Shown here piece by piece: positions 11,880 to 22,939 of a DNA stretch of 64,000 nt. Each line of letters opens with the position of its first letter. Position 1 is the stretch's first letter. The position numbers and the translations under genes are program-made. The notes under the pieces were generated by a model that was not told the origin of the DNA, searched no databases, and saw only the letters and a list, made by a program, of their open reading frames with translations. Source of the DNA: Odobenus rosmarus divergens (lineage: Eukaryota > Chordata > Mammalia > Carnivora > Odobenidae); the NCBI RefSeq assembly GCF_000321225.1, contig NW_004450267.1:6387399-6451398 (forward strand), read 5' to 3'.

Positions 11880-12955
11880 AAGCAGTGTCCAAGGCTGACC
11901 TCTCCAGCTGTCCTTGCCCTCTCCAGCAACTGGCACTTTCTCTTCCTTCTTGATTTTTTTCTGCTTTCCACTAACATACCTAGTTCTCCCCCTTTTGTGC
12001 AGACCCCCTCTCTCTTCTGCTCTTCCTCACACTGCCAACCTTTTCCCTAGTTCCAGTGAGCACCAACCTTCTCAGATGGCACTTCCTCCTCCATTCACTC
12101 CATCCTCTCCCTGCAAGCTCCCTACAGCTCACTAGATGAAACCAGCTGCAGAAGTGACTGGTGACCTCTGTAATAGAGACTTGGGTCCCAATAGCTGTCC
12201 ATCGTTTTCTTCCATTAGAAATAGAACCCATGAGTTTTAGCTGAGTCCCAGACTGCTTGGTTAACAATGGCAGGTTCCCATGCAGCAAAGTGTTGCCATG
12301 TATGTGATCCTAGGTTATCCCCTTGAAAGGAAGGGGCGTGCTATCCACTTTTCCTTTTTTACCTTCATCCTGGCTAGACTGTGGAGGGATGACGGGAACA
12401 GTGATTTTAGATCTGAGATAGAAACCTTATGCTCAGGATGGCAGAACAAAACAAGATAGAAGGAACACGGGTCCACACTAAAGATGGCCTGGCCTTATTA
12501 GGCCTGAACTGTTCATGCTGGACTGTTATATGAGAGGAAATACACTTCACACTGTTGTTTGACCTTTATTATAGCAATCAAATTCATATTCTTACAGAAT
12601 AACCCACATCTTATCAAGGCAAACTTCTTCAAAGTGCCAATTCCCGTGTCCATTTCTCAGACCCTACTCTTCTTGATTTCTCTGTAGCACTGGGCACTAT
12701 AGATGCCCTTTCTTCCCGAAGCTTTTTCCTCCTTCTGCTCCCCTGCTATTGCACAATCCCAATTCCCTCTTTGTCTAACCCAGTGGCTTCCCGTTCTCCA
12801 TCCCTCCTTTAACCACGGCCATTCTCATCGACTTTCTCCTCTACATTCGGTGCCCTCCTTTGGTAAACTGATTCCAGCTCATAACTTCAGCCCTTTCTGC
12901 GGATCTTACTAGCACTGCCTTGGTCCGCCTCCTGGCCAGGTGCGAGTACTTAGCA
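11880..12955 (+). mobile_element. patchy L2-type LINE remnants
   Basis: C/T-rich sense-strand sequence with L2-like pieces, for example 'tcttgatttctctgtagcac' near 12,672 and 'cagtggcttcccgttctcc' near 12,780. Not continuous: 12,150-12,550 is unassigned. Frames at 11,778-12,135 and 12,703-12,912 are repeat-derived. Confidence 0.5.
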
Positions 12956-13200
12956 CATAGCAGTGTGGTTGGGGGTGAGGGGTTAAATCCTCTTGGAATC
13001 CCAGCTCTACCGCTTACTGTGGGATCTTGGACAAGTTACTTAACCTCCCTCTGCCTCAGTTTCCCTCACAGATGAAAGGAAGAGAATAAGAGGACTTATC
13101 TCAAAGGGTCATTGTGAGGATTAAACGGTTAATAGATGTTCAGTGCTGACAGCAGAGCCTGGCACCTGCAAAGTGCTTTGGGAGTGGTAACTCTTGTTAT
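12956..13200 (+). mobile_element. MIR SINE (plus)
   Basis: Series 'aatcccagctctaccgctta', 'gacaagttacttaacctccc', 'ctgcctcagtttccctca', 'ttgtgaggattaaa', 'agagcctggcac', in MIR order. Confidence 0.93.
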
Positions 13201-15199
13201 TGTTGGCACCCACACCTGAGGACACGGGTCCCGGTCCCTGACCACGCCGTGGCTGGCCCAGACATTACCTCAGAGTCACAGTCACCTCATAGTGGCTAGA
13301 AACGTGATTGGATTTTCCTGCCTGCCTGGATTCCTCATTTCCTCCCTGCTCTGGTCTCTGGAAATTGTAAGATAGTTTTAGTCCCCTCGGTGTCAATGAT
13401 TTTTGGCCACCCATATCCACTGGCCTGACACCTCACCGGAGCCCCAGCATTGCCTCTTCAACAATCCGTGGCCGTGGCACCTGGAACTCGTCTCTCACAT
13501 AACCGTCAAAGCTGCCTGGACGGGCTCTGCTTACCTGGTGGAATCATAGGCTTTGTGCTATGGGGAGGATCGACTGTGATATTTCTTACAACACTGCCGA
13601 GCATTTTTACAAGGAAGTTTCTCTTTCTTTCCCCTGGTTAATTATGGCACCAGACATGTGTAGATTAGTAGGGAGACCCAGTTCAAGAATGACACTGACC
13701 CTAATTCAAATCCAAGCTACTCCACTAGCATTGGGGGATATCCTAAACTATTCAGAGTTGTATAACACACAACTCCTAAGTGTGTTTGGTAAAACTGGAT
13801 GCATTTGATGATGCACACAGGGAACTTGGGCAAAATGGTAGGTGATACACTTTTTTCTCTTGTATTTTAAAAGTGATGCTTATTGGATTTACTTTTATTT
13901 ATATTTTGCATTTATTTTCCTGTTAGCCTGTGTGAGAGCCTGGGGTGTTTGGATTTGCTCATGCCCTCTCTGTAGGGGAGGCTCGCTCTCAGTGGGTGTG
14001 CGAGCCGTGCGATAACTCAAGAAGTTGAATATTAAAGTGATGAATTTCTATCAGACTGATTCCTGAAATGAATCTGAGTGACCCTTTCAGAGAGGTCGGC
14101 TAGCTTCCCTCCCTAGCCAGGCGAGGCAACCAGGCAGGGGAGTCTGTGGTTCATCTGACTTTCCCCAGAGCCAGCCTGGAAGGAGCTTTGCTCTTTCGCT
14201 TTTTTTACAGGAATTGTTACTGAAAGGTAGGTCACTGCCACCCAGCTCCAGTCCTTTTTGCTTCTGAAGTGTGAGGACTGATGCGGGGGTGGGGAAAAAT
14301 AAGTAGTTGTTTATATACCCGGCCCCTGAAGAAAATACAAAACAAAAATCAGCGTAGATCTAACAGAAATCAAGTAGGTTCTTGTCTCTCTCCCCAGGTA
14401 AGAGCTCGACTTCCTTAATAAAAGTAAGCTACCTTCTCCAACACTGGCAGCGAAGGAAGTCTCCAAATATCACATCGGATATACTTACACCAAAAGATTA
14501 TTTATTGTTTATTTATCTGAAATTCAAATTTACCTATGGATCTTGTGTTTTCTCTGGCCAACCATAGCTAGAAGGGGGTGATGGGTTTTACAGACACTGT
14601 GAGCACGCCAACGTCCACTCGGGGAAACAAGCAGAATCCCTGCGGACCCATGATCTTAGTACACAAGGCAGCTCGTTCTTGCTGGGTCTGAGGCCAGGAC
14701 TCTGTGCCATCATGGGCGCAGGCTGGTGGGTTTTGTTTTTCTTTGCTTTCCTGCTTACAGAGTGTGCCTGACGGAGGTCTCTATCACTCCACCATCCAAA
14801 GAGAGCGAGACTCTTCATTCACTCCAACCCAGATCTGTTTGTTCTTTGAAGCGCCTTCTGAGAAATGGAACAGTGAGGGAGAAAGAAGAGACATGCAGCA
14901 AAATGCCTAAAGTATAACCTAATCTGGGCCAAGTGTAGCCCACAGGATCCTAAAAATGAGACACGTGGGCACCTAGCCTCTAATTACACAGTGAGGATGA
15001 CGCAGATTGGCCACAGCTCGAGGTTGCTAGAGAGTATCCAAAACCAGACATTTCTTTTCTTATGGGAAATGAGGAAGCAGTCACTTTGGAGATCGCGGGG
15101 TGGAGAGAAGGCATACATTTAATTCTCCTCAGGATGAACATGCTGTTTTATTTCTACCTACGTAATGTAGTTTTTGTGAGATTTAAAGCATCCAAAATG
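13201..15199. other. intergenic, unclassified
   Basis: No exon, RNA gene or certain repeat. The stretch 13,840-14,120 looks less repeat-like than its surroundings, but I cannot test its conservation. Frames at 13,450-13,808 and 14,382-14,917 have no support. Confidence 0.4.
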
Positions 15200-15995
15200 A
15201 TCTGTATGTTGTAAAATGAAATCAAAACAAAGGAACTCAACATCATTAGTTATTAGGGAAAATGCAAATTAAAACCATGATACCACCTCCTACTTTCTAG
15301 GATGACAAAAATTAAATTACAAAACAACAACAACAAAAAACCCTGAAAACACCGAGTGCTAGCTAGGTTGTGGAGGTTGCAGATCAACGATGCGACGTGG
15401 TACAGTCACTTTGGAAAACAGTTTGGAGATTTCTCACCAAGTTAAATGTACATTCACCATAGCACCCAGAAATCTCACTCCTGGTGTTAAATGGGTTTAT
15501 TCCAAGAGAAATAAAAGCACCTGTGCACACAAAGACCTTTATGCTAATGTTTATAACAGCTTTATTCATGATAGCCAAAAAACTGGAAACAACCAAAAGG
15601 CTGTCGACTGGTAAATGAATAAACTGTGGCACAATTAAACTATGGAATACTACTCAGCAATAAAAAAGAACAAGGCTACTGATGCATGCAAGATCAGAGT
15701 GGAATCACGGAAGCATTATGGAGGTAAAGAAGCCAGATTCAAAGGCTACACACTCTGTGATTCCATTTACATGACATTTTGAAAGAGACAAAAAAAAAAG
15801 GGACAGAAAGTAGATCAATATGGTGGGGATTTTTTCTATAAAAGGGTATGAAGGAGTTGGGGCATGATGAAACTGATACCCTGATTCTTTGTGGTTATAC
15901 AGTTGTGTACATTTGTCAAAACTTATTGAACTGTACATTGGAAAAGGATGATTTTATTCTATGTACATTAACTCAATAAGCCTGACTTTAAAAAA
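15200..15995 (+). mobile_element. L1 3' end (ORF2 end and 3' UTR)
   Basis: Ordered L1 landmarks: 'aactcaacatcattagttat', 'gcaaattaaaaccatgatac', 'aagacctttatgctaatgtt', 'aaaactggaaacaacc', 'gaatactactcagcaataa', 'cttattgaactgtacattgg'. Many stops show it is dead. The paired frames at 15,384-15,632 and 15,390-15,614 lie inside it. Confidence 0.9.
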
Positions 15996-16029
15996 AACCC
16001 TAAGGTATTATTTTTATTAAGATATCATC

Positions 16030-16275
16030 ACCTACGTTAATGTGAGCTAATATTTGAATATTTAATATGTGCCAGTCACTATGCCATACATTATCTATAT
16101 TAGATAATTTTAACTATATATTAGATGATCGTTGTATATATCAGATGTGTTATTAGATTAGGAAACTGAGGCTCAAAGAGGTTAAGGAACTTGTCCAAGG
16201 TCATCGAGGTGCTACGTGGGAGAGCTAAGGTTTGAACCCAGGTGTGTCTGATTCCAGAACCCATCACATCTTGCT
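16030..16275 (-). mobile_element. MIR SINE (minus)
   Basis: 'aggaaactgaggctcaaaga', 'ggttaaggaacttgtccaag', 'gtttgaacccaggtgtgtct' follow each other as the reverse of the MIR core and tRNA-like head. Confidence 0.94.
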
Positions 16276-16321
16276 GCCCTAGTCCAAGGTGTAAGCATAA
16301 TCAACTCTCAGATTTCTAGTT

Positions 16322-16552
16322 AGGGCTTCTCAACCTTGGCACAACTGACATTTGGAGCGGGATGAGTTTTTGTTTGGGGGGCTGCTCTGTGCGTTGTAGA
16401 ATGTGTAGCAGCCTCCCTGGTCTCTACCCACTAGATGCCAGTAGTACCCCATGGTTGTGACAACCCACACCATCTCCAGACATTGCCAAAGGTACCCTGG
16501 GGGCAAAGCTTCCCCTATCCCCCCCTAAACTCCCATCAAAAACATTGAGCTT
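16322..16552 (+). mobile_element. non-autonomous hAT-type DNA transposon fossil
   Basis: Contains 'ttctcaaccttggcacaact', 'ctctgtgcgttgtagaatgt', 'acccactagatgccagtag' and 'ctccagacattgccaaa', a common mammalian MER-class hAT derivative. A reverse copy of the same family is at 52,730-52,905. I am unsure of the exact family name. Confidence 0.82.
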
Positions 16553-17089
16553 TCAGCGAGACTGTCCCAAAGAAAGACCCATGGGAGCCATGGGGAATCC
16601 AAGAAGATTCAGAGAAGATATTTGGCATATTTGGGTAGCTGGGGCCCAGACTTAACTGGAGCATTTGGGCCATAGGTGAATCCTCAGAAGTTAATTAATT
16701 TGACAGAAAGCTCGTGTGAAGAAATACACGTGCCCGCGAGCATAGACACACAAGAATGCAACCGTAAAGTTTCATGACAAACATTTATGTCAAAATGCAT
16801 GTTTTCCTCCTTATGCAGTCACCCTCAGAAGGGTTATGCTTGTGCCAGAGGTACCCCATTCTCCAGGATGGTGCTGGGGCTGCCCTTGAGAACTGCCTCT
16901 GCTTGGAAATCCCTTTTTAAGGCAAGTCTTCCCCTTTTAGAAACAACTAGCAGTTGCTAAAGATGGTGAATAAGGTGGGCAATCAGTGTGAGTGATTATG
17001 TTTTTTTCCTCAAAAAGATTGATCTTTCTTTGCATTTTGTTCAATAACTATTGTATGTTTGGTGGTTTCTCAAAACAAATCATACAATA
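16553..17089. other. intergenic, nothing identified
   Basis: No exon or recognisable repeat. Ordinary composition. Confidence 0.4.
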
Positions 17090-17208
17090 ATAATACTAGC
17101 TCCCAGGCATTGAGAGCTTACTATATGCCTCGTGGTATGCAATATTCATTTTGTAGAATCATCATAAGAATTCTGTGACCTATCACCACATTTTAAAAAT
17201 TAACTCAA
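17090..17208 (-). mobile_element. MIR fragment (minus), left piece
   Basis: 'gagagcttactatatgcctc' and 'cataagaattctgtgacc' are MIR-like. A matching right piece resumes after 18,755, suggesting that the L1 between them was inserted into one MIR. Confidence 0.65.
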
Positions 17209-17400
17209 GGGGCGCCTGGGTGGCTCAGATGGTTAAGCGTCTGCCTTCGGCTCAGGTCATAATCTCAGGGTCCTGGGATCGAGCCGCGCATCGGGCTCCC
17301 TGCTTGGCAGGGAGCTTGCTTCTCCCTCTCCCTCTACTGCTCCCCCTGCTTGTGCTCTCTCGCTCTCTCTGTCAAATAAATAAATAAAATCTTAAAAAAA
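17209..17400 (+). mobile_element. carnivore SINE (plus)
   Basis: Full-length copy with head ggggcgcctgggtggctcag, body 'gggatcgagccgcgcatcgg' and (aaat)n AAAATCTT tail. It sits at the junction of the MIR piece and the L1. Confidence 0.95.
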
Positions 17401-18755
17401 TATAAAGTTAAATTAAAATTAAAATGGATCAACAACCTAAATGTAAGAGCTAAAACATACAGTTTTAGAGCTAAAACTCCTAGAAAACATAGGAATATCC
17501 TTGTGACCTTACATTAGGCATTGTTTTTCAAACTATGACACCAACGCACAAGCGATTTAAAGAATAGATAATTTGGATTTCATCAAAATGAAAAGCTTTT
17601 GTGCTTCAAAGGACACTATCAGGAAAGTGAAAAGATGATCCCTGAATGGGAGAACATATTTGCAAGTCACATATCTGATAAGGGATTAATATCCAGCATA
17701 TATCCAGTATATATAATATCCAGTAACAATAAAAAGACAAGTAATCTGATTTTAAAATGGGCAAAGGAAATACACACTTCTCCAAAGTAGATAAGCAAAT
17801 GGAAAATAAGCATGTGAAAAGATGCTCAACATCATTAGCTGTCAGAGACATGCAAATCAAAACCACGCTGAGATACCACATCACACCCACTAGAATGGCT
17901 GTGATTCAAAAAGACCAACAATACCAAATGTAGACAAAGATGTAGAACAATTGGAACCCTCATCCATTGTTGATGGGAGTGTAGAATAGTGCTGCTGCTA
18001 TGGAAAAGAATTTGGCAAGGGATGCCTGGGTGGTGCAGGGGAATGAGATCAATATCAGGGTCGTGAGATCGAGCCGTGTGGGGCTCTGCGCTCAGCAGAG
18101 TCGGCTCACGACTCTCTCTCTCTCTCTCTCCCTCTGCCCCTCCCCTGCTCATGCTCTCTCCCTCTCTCTCTCAAATAAATAAATCTTAAAAAAAAAGGAA
18201 AGAATTTGACAATTCCTCAAAAAGTTAAACATAGAGTTACCATATGACTCAGCAATTTGACGCCTAGATATACACCCAAGAGAAATGAAAACACATGCCT
18301 ACAACAAAACTTGTATGGGCATGTTCATAGCAACAATATTCATAGTAGCAAAAGGATGGAAACAGTCCAAAAGTCTGTCAACTGATGAATGGATAAACAT
18401 ATTGTGATACACTCCTTCCATGGACTATTATGTAGCCGTAAAAAGGAATAAAGTACTGTTACATGGTATAACATGGATAAGCCTTGAAAATAATATATGA
18501 TTCCATTTATATGAAACGTCAGAATAGTCAAATCAAGAAGGGCAGAGAGTAGATTAGTGGCCACCAGGGATTGGAAGGAAGGGGGAGCAGGGTGTGACTG
18601 CTAATGCGTATAGGGCTTCCTTATGGGGTGATGAAATGTTCTGCATTAGACAGTGGTGATGGCAGCACAACTTTGTGAATGTATTAAAAAACTGAATTAT
18701 ACACTTTAAAAGGGTGAATTTTGTGGTGAGTGAATTATATCTCAATTTTTAAGAA
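17401..18755 (+). mobile_element. L1M-class fragment: ORF2 end and 3' UTR
   Basis: Landmarks in order: 'tggatttcatcaaaatgaaa', 'gggagaacatatttgcaagt', 'gatgctcaacatcattagct', 'ccactagaatggctgtgatt', 'aatggataaacatattgtg', 'gaattatacactttaaaagg'. Frames are broken by stops. A SINE at 18,018 interrupts it. Confidence 0.92.
18018..18197 (+). mobile_element. diverged carnivore SINE (plus)
   Basis: Shorter, older variant ('gatgcctgggtggtgcaggg') with a CT-rich expansion in the middle. Flanks ggaaaagaatttggcaa (18,002-18,018) and ggaaagaatttgacaa (18,198-18,213) are the duplicated L1 target. Confidence 0.9.
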
Positions 18756-18870
18756 AGAACTCTGTAAGGTGACTATTATCTCTATTTTACATAAAAGGAA
18801 ACTCATGTGCAGAGGCAACAAGTTATTCTAAGTTGCTGAATAAAATGTGAAAATTTGCCTTTGCACCTCC
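18756..18870 (-). mobile_element. MIR fragment (minus), right piece
   Basis: 'aactctgtaaggtgactatt' and 'ttttacataaaaggaaactc' match the reverse MIR core. It pairs with the fragment ending at 17,208. Confidence 0.65.
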
Positions 18871-18923
18871 AAACCCTTAGCAGTTTGGTGTTGTATTTTC
18901 TTCTAGTCCTTTTTCAATGCACG

Positions 18924-18948
18924 GTGTGTGTGTGTGTGTGTGTGTGTG
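18924..18948 (+). repeat. (GT)n microsatellite
   Basis: Twelve GT units, uninterrupted. Confidence 0.97.
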
Positions 18949-18964
18949 ATAAAAATATAAGTTG

Positions 18965-19176
18965 GGGGCGCCTGGGTGGCTCAGATGGTTAAGCATCTGC
19001 CTTCAACCCAGGTCATGATCTCAGAGTCCTGGGATGGAGCCCTGAGTTATGCTGGGCTCCTTTCTCAGTGGGGAGTCTGCTTCTCTCTCTCCTTCTTCCT
19101 CTATCCACCCCTCTCCCGCTTGTGTGTTCGCACGCCCTCTCTCTCTCAAATGAATAAATAAAATCTTAAAAAAAAT
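18965..19176 (+). mobile_element. carnivore SINE (plus)
   Basis: Head 'gggggcgcctgggtggctca', CT-rich body, tail 'gaataaataaaatcttaaa'. The flanking 'aaaatataagt' before the head recurs in diverged form after the tail. Confidence 0.94.
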
Positions 19177-20160
19177 AAATATAAGTCATCTTATGCTTAT
19201 TGTTCCACACCGTGTTGGTTGTTTTTATTTTGTTTTACTTTAGGAATCGGTCCATGAATATATGGACTCTATACATAGAGAGACAGAGACAAAGACAGAG
19301 GGACAGAGAGAATGAGAGAAAGGAGTCCTTAGTATTTCATAGAATGAACGTGCCGTAATTTAATTACTTCCTCTCTTGATGGATATTTCAGCCCATCTAT
19401 TCTGTAAACATTGTGTTTATTCCCAGGAGTTTCATCTGTGTTGGCCCACCACTCTTCTCACTCTCATGCACTCTCCCTGGATTATCTCTCCTCCACTGGC
19501 AAGTTACCCCCTAGCCAGTGGGTCCTGCCCGGTACCTCTGTTTGACTTAGACAAGAGGATCCTGCCCTAGGTGATATACCTTAGCGGTCCCTGCATGTGC
19601 AAACATAGTGTAAATTAATTGAGGACTACCTAGGCACTATTATCATTCAGGATCCAGCACTCAGCACAGGTACAGTGTAACCCATATCTTTAAACATCTC
19701 CTCTACCAACTAGCACTCTTCAGGTCCTAGGGAAACCCTTCTCCACATCGCTTGCCCTGTGTTCCCCAAATAAAAAGCAACTGCTTCCAGGTTTATGCTT
19801 CTGACATTGGAGATGGATGCTGCTTCTGAGTTTGGAGGGGATTTGAGCAAGGTAAGTATTTAGACAATTAATTTGTCAAATCCTTCTCAGACTGCATGAG
19901 TATAATAGGTTATTGCATAACAAAGTGTTTCCCAGTAGTGCTGAACATCATTTTCTTGCTTCTCTTCACATTCTAAATTGTGATTCTCTTGGTATTCACA
20001 ATAGTTGCACAGAGTGATGGAGGAACATTTTATAATATTAAATAATATTATTAATAATATATCCTATTATTTAATACGATTATTTTAAATTTGTGTATAT
20101 GTAGGTCTAGGCATAACATGTGTGAAGCTATGTAAATAATCAACCAGATGGCTTGTGGTA
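19177..20160. other. intergenic, unclassified
   Basis: Includes a degenerate (GAGACA)-like patch at 19,277-19,323 and an AT-rich self-complementary stretch at 20,030-20,095. L2-like traces may lie near 19,430-19,580. No exon is seen. Confidence 0.4.
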
Positions 20161-20232
20161 AATTGTTTGCAAAGATAGCTGCCAAGAATTCTTCCCATCC
20201 TTGTCCACTCATGTCATTTCTCCCATCAAGAC

Positions 20233-20330
20233 GTGGAGTCTGGGGTGCCTGGTGAGTTCAGTCAGTGGAGCATGTGACTTTTGGCCTCGGGGTTGTGAGT
20301 TCAAGCCCCATGTTGGGCATGGAGCCTAGT
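20233..20330 (+). mobile_element. short SINE (plus), body lost
   Basis: Head 'ggggtgcctggtgagttcag' and 'gttcaagccccatgttgggc' run almost directly into an A-rich tail. The CT-rich middle seen in other copies is absent. Confidence 0.85.
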
Positions 20331-20346
20331 TAAAAAAAAGAAAGTG

Positions 20347-20540
20347 GGGGTGCCTGGGTGGCTCAGTCAGTTAAGTGTCCAGCTCTTGATTTCAGCTCAG
20401 GTCAAGATCTCAGGGTTTTGCGATTAAGCCCTGCATCAGGCTCCGCGCTCAGTGCAGAGTCTGCTTGTCCCTCTCCCTCTGCTCTTCCCCATGCTCGCAC
20501 TCTCTCAAACAAAAAAATAAGTAAATAAAATCTTAAAAAA
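20347..20540 (+). mobile_element. carnivore SINE (plus), older subfamily
   Basis: Uses 'agctcttgatttcagctcag' and 'ctccgcgctcagtgcagagt' rather than the 'ctgccttcggctcag' form of most copies here. It is a different, probably older subfamily. Confidence 0.93.
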
Positions 20541-20545
20541 AAGTG

Positions 20546-20680
20546 GAGGGATGGGGTAACCCAGTGATGGACATTGGGGAGGGTATGTGTTGTAATGAGC
20601 TGGGTATTATATAAGACAGATGAATCACATACCTGTACCCCTGAAACAAATAATACATTAAAAAAAATTAGAAAAAAAAA
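20546..20680 (+). mobile_element. carnivore L1 3' end, heavily 5'-truncated
   Basis: 'gatggggtaacccagtgatg', 'gttgtaatgagctgggtatt' and 'aataatacattaaaaaaaat' are the terminal part of the carnivore L1 3' UTR. The A-rich tail abuts the resumed LTR. Confidence 0.85.
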
Positions 20681-21364
20681 AAGATGGAGTCTGTTTCTCT
20701 CCACTTGAATCTGGGATGACGTTATGACTTGCTTTGACTAGTAGAACGGGGCAGAAGTGATGGTGTCGGTTCAGGGACTGGGCCTTAGACCTAGCAGCTT
20801 CTGCTTTCCTGTTTGGGATCCATCTGTCATGTAAGGAAGCTACGTTCATTCAGACTGCTGAATGATGAGAAACCGAACCATTCCCTCAAAGGCCTCACAA
20901 ATGTGAATGAGATGATCTTAGATCCCCCAGCTCTAGCTGAGCCACCCCATGATTGCAGTCTCATGAATGAGCCCAAGAGAGACCAGTGGAAGAACAAGCC
21001 AGCCCATCCACAGAATGATGAGAAATTAAGAGATCATTATTTTTAGTTACTAAGTTTTGAGGTGCTTTGTCATGCAGCAAAAGGTAACTAAAACATGACT
21101 ATTGCTACAGTTGATAATAATTCTATCTTGATAAAAATATTGAATAAGATTTAAATTGTCAGAAAATTAAAACTTTCAACTTTAAGTAGTTTTGATTTAA
21201 ATGATTGATAGTAATTATACTTTGTCTTTTGCTTTTTAATTTTAATAGTTTTGAATAGTTTAGAAGAAACTTCGTAAAACTTACATGAATGATAATTTTA
21301 AAATTCTAATATTTCTTTGATTTACCTTTCCAATGACAACTTATTTAAAATTTTGTGTACTTTA

Positions 21365-21550
21365 GGGACGCCTGTGTGGCTCAGTCGGTTAAGCATCTGC
21401 CTTTGGCTCAGGTCATGATCCCAGGACCCTGGGATCAAGTCTCACATTGGGCTCCTTGCTCAGCGGGGGAGCCTGCTTCTCCCTCTCCCTCTGCTGCTCC
21501 CCCTGCTTATGTTCTCTCTCTCGGACAAATAAATAAATAAAATCTTTTAG
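21365..21550 (+). mobile_element. carnivore SINE (plus), first of a tandem pair
   Basis: Preceded by attttgtgtactttag (21,349-21,364). No matching duplication directly follows its tail; the match appears only after the second SINE. Confidence 0.94.
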
Positions 21551-21565
21551 AAAATTTTTTTTTGT

Positions 21566-21783
21566 GGGGGCGCCTGGGTGGCTCAGTCGTTAAGCATCTG
21601 CCTTCGGCTCAGGTCATGATCCCAGGGTCCTGGGATCGAGCCCCGCATCGGGCTCCCTGCTCGGCGGGGAGCCTGCTTCTCCCTCTCCCACTCCCCTGCT
21701 TGTGTTCCCTCTCTCGCTGTGTCTCTGCCTGTAAAATAAATAAATAAAATCTTTAAAAAATAAAAAAAATAAGATAAAAAAAA
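21566..21783 (+). mobile_element. carnivore SINE (plus), second of a tandem pair
   Basis: Head ggggcgcctgggtggctcag and a long A-rich tail, followed by attttgtgtgtactttga at about 21,784, which duplicates the flank in front of the first SINE. Confidence 0.94.
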
Positions 21784-21799
21784 ATTTTGTGTGTACTTT

Positions 21800-22200
21800 G
21801 AATACAGTTACGTTTATTTTTTAACCCTTTGAGTCACACCATCAGTTGCATACAAATTATGTGAAAATCTTCATTATAAACATTATTGAAAATTGTGCTG
21901 AAATGAAGACATGAAAAAATAAATTTCATGGAGGAAATAAATAGCGATTCATGAATTGTGTGTATATTTTATGACTCATCCCAACTGCCAACCCGTCAAG
22001 AGAACTCCCAAGGTGGCTTGGCCATTTTGCCAATGTTCAGTCATATAAAAGCCATCGCTTTATGCATGATTTAAACGTTTTTGTCATCATGAAGACATGT
22101 GTGTCGAGGTAAAAGGAGTCCAAGTATTTTAACAGTAAGTTGGTTTGATTTATAACTTTTAAATATTTTGATCTATGCCCATATGGTAACCTGTACTCTT
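21800..22200. other. intergenic, nothing identified
   Basis: AT-rich, no recognisable repeat or exon. Confidence 0.4.
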
Positions 22201-22204
22201 GTCC

Positions 22205-22515
22205 CAGGCCCTGCAAATGTTAGGGGCAGGCCTGTCTCCATCATGGCCTGTCCTTCAGCCACCTGACACCCATACACATTTGTCTCCTAGGTAGCTCCCA
22301 CTAGTTGCCAACAAGAACTTCAGTATCAGCTTGTCCAAAACTGAATCCACCATCTTTCTCTACCAGACCTCCTCCCTCTTCTGGTGATTTGTCAGTCATC
22401 CAAGCTAGAGCCCTAGAAGGCATCCTGGGCTTCTTGACCCTGTTACTCTCCCTTTCCTTTCTGATTAATTCTCTCCTCTGCCCTAGTCTGGGCCATGAGA
22501 GGCAGCAGCACCTGG
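22205..22515 (+). mobile_element. L2-type LINE fragment
   Basis: 'tcagcttgtccaaaactgaa', 'agtcatccaagctagagccc' and 'cttcttgaccctgttactct' parallel the L2 sense strand. The overlapping frames at 22,301-22,703 are repeat shadows. Confidence 0.6.
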
Positions 22516-22517
22516 AG

Positions 22518-22692
22518 CAGTGCTGCTCAAACTTCAGAGTTATCTGGAGTGTGTTCAAACAAAAGTCGCTGGGCTCTACCCCCAGAGTTTCAGATTCACT
22601 AGATCTGGGGTGGGACTTGATCATTTGCATTTTTAATAAGTTCCTGTTAGCTGTTGCTGCCGGTCTGGGGCTGTACTTGGAGAGCTACTGGC
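22518..22692 (+). mobile_element. MER5A-like hAT transposon
   Basis: Terminal 'tgctgctcaaacttcagagt' and 'cttggagagctactgg' bracket 'gagtttcagattcac' and 'gatcatttgcatttttaa'. Near full length for the family (about 170-190 bp). Confidence 0.85.
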
Positions 22693-22895
22693 TTACAGGT
22701 TGATTTAAAATTTTAGTCCTCTTATTTGCCGTGTGACCTTGGGTGAGTGAGTTTCTCCAGGCCTGTTTCTTGGTCTTTGTAATGGTGATAAAGGTCTTAC
22801 CTTTGACAGTTGAATTAAATGAGATAATATAGGTAAAGCACTTAATACAATAAGGCTGGACATGTAAGGGCTTAATGAAAGGTGGTTATTTAGGC
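22693..22895 (+). mobile_element. MIR SINE (plus)
   Basis: 'tttgccgtgtgaccttgggt', 'tttcttggtctttgtaatgg', 'ttgaattaaatgagataa' in MIR order. Confidence 0.85.
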
Positions 22896-22939
22896 CCTCT
22901 TCATCTTCTCCTGGACTCACTACTGGTCTTGTGGATCCC

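Larger units (their letters stand above)
20165..21105 (+). mobile_element. MLT1-type LTR split by later insertions
   Basis: The left piece ends in 'gacgtggagtctg' and the right piece restarts with 'gatggagtctg' near 20,682. The right piece carries LTR landmarks 'gcttctgctttcctg', 'gagaccagtggaagaac', 'agatcattatttttagttac' and 'atgcagcaaaaggtaac'. About 450 bp of SINE and L1 sequence lie between. The 77-codon frame at 20,813-21,046 is LTR sequence. Confidence 0.8.
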
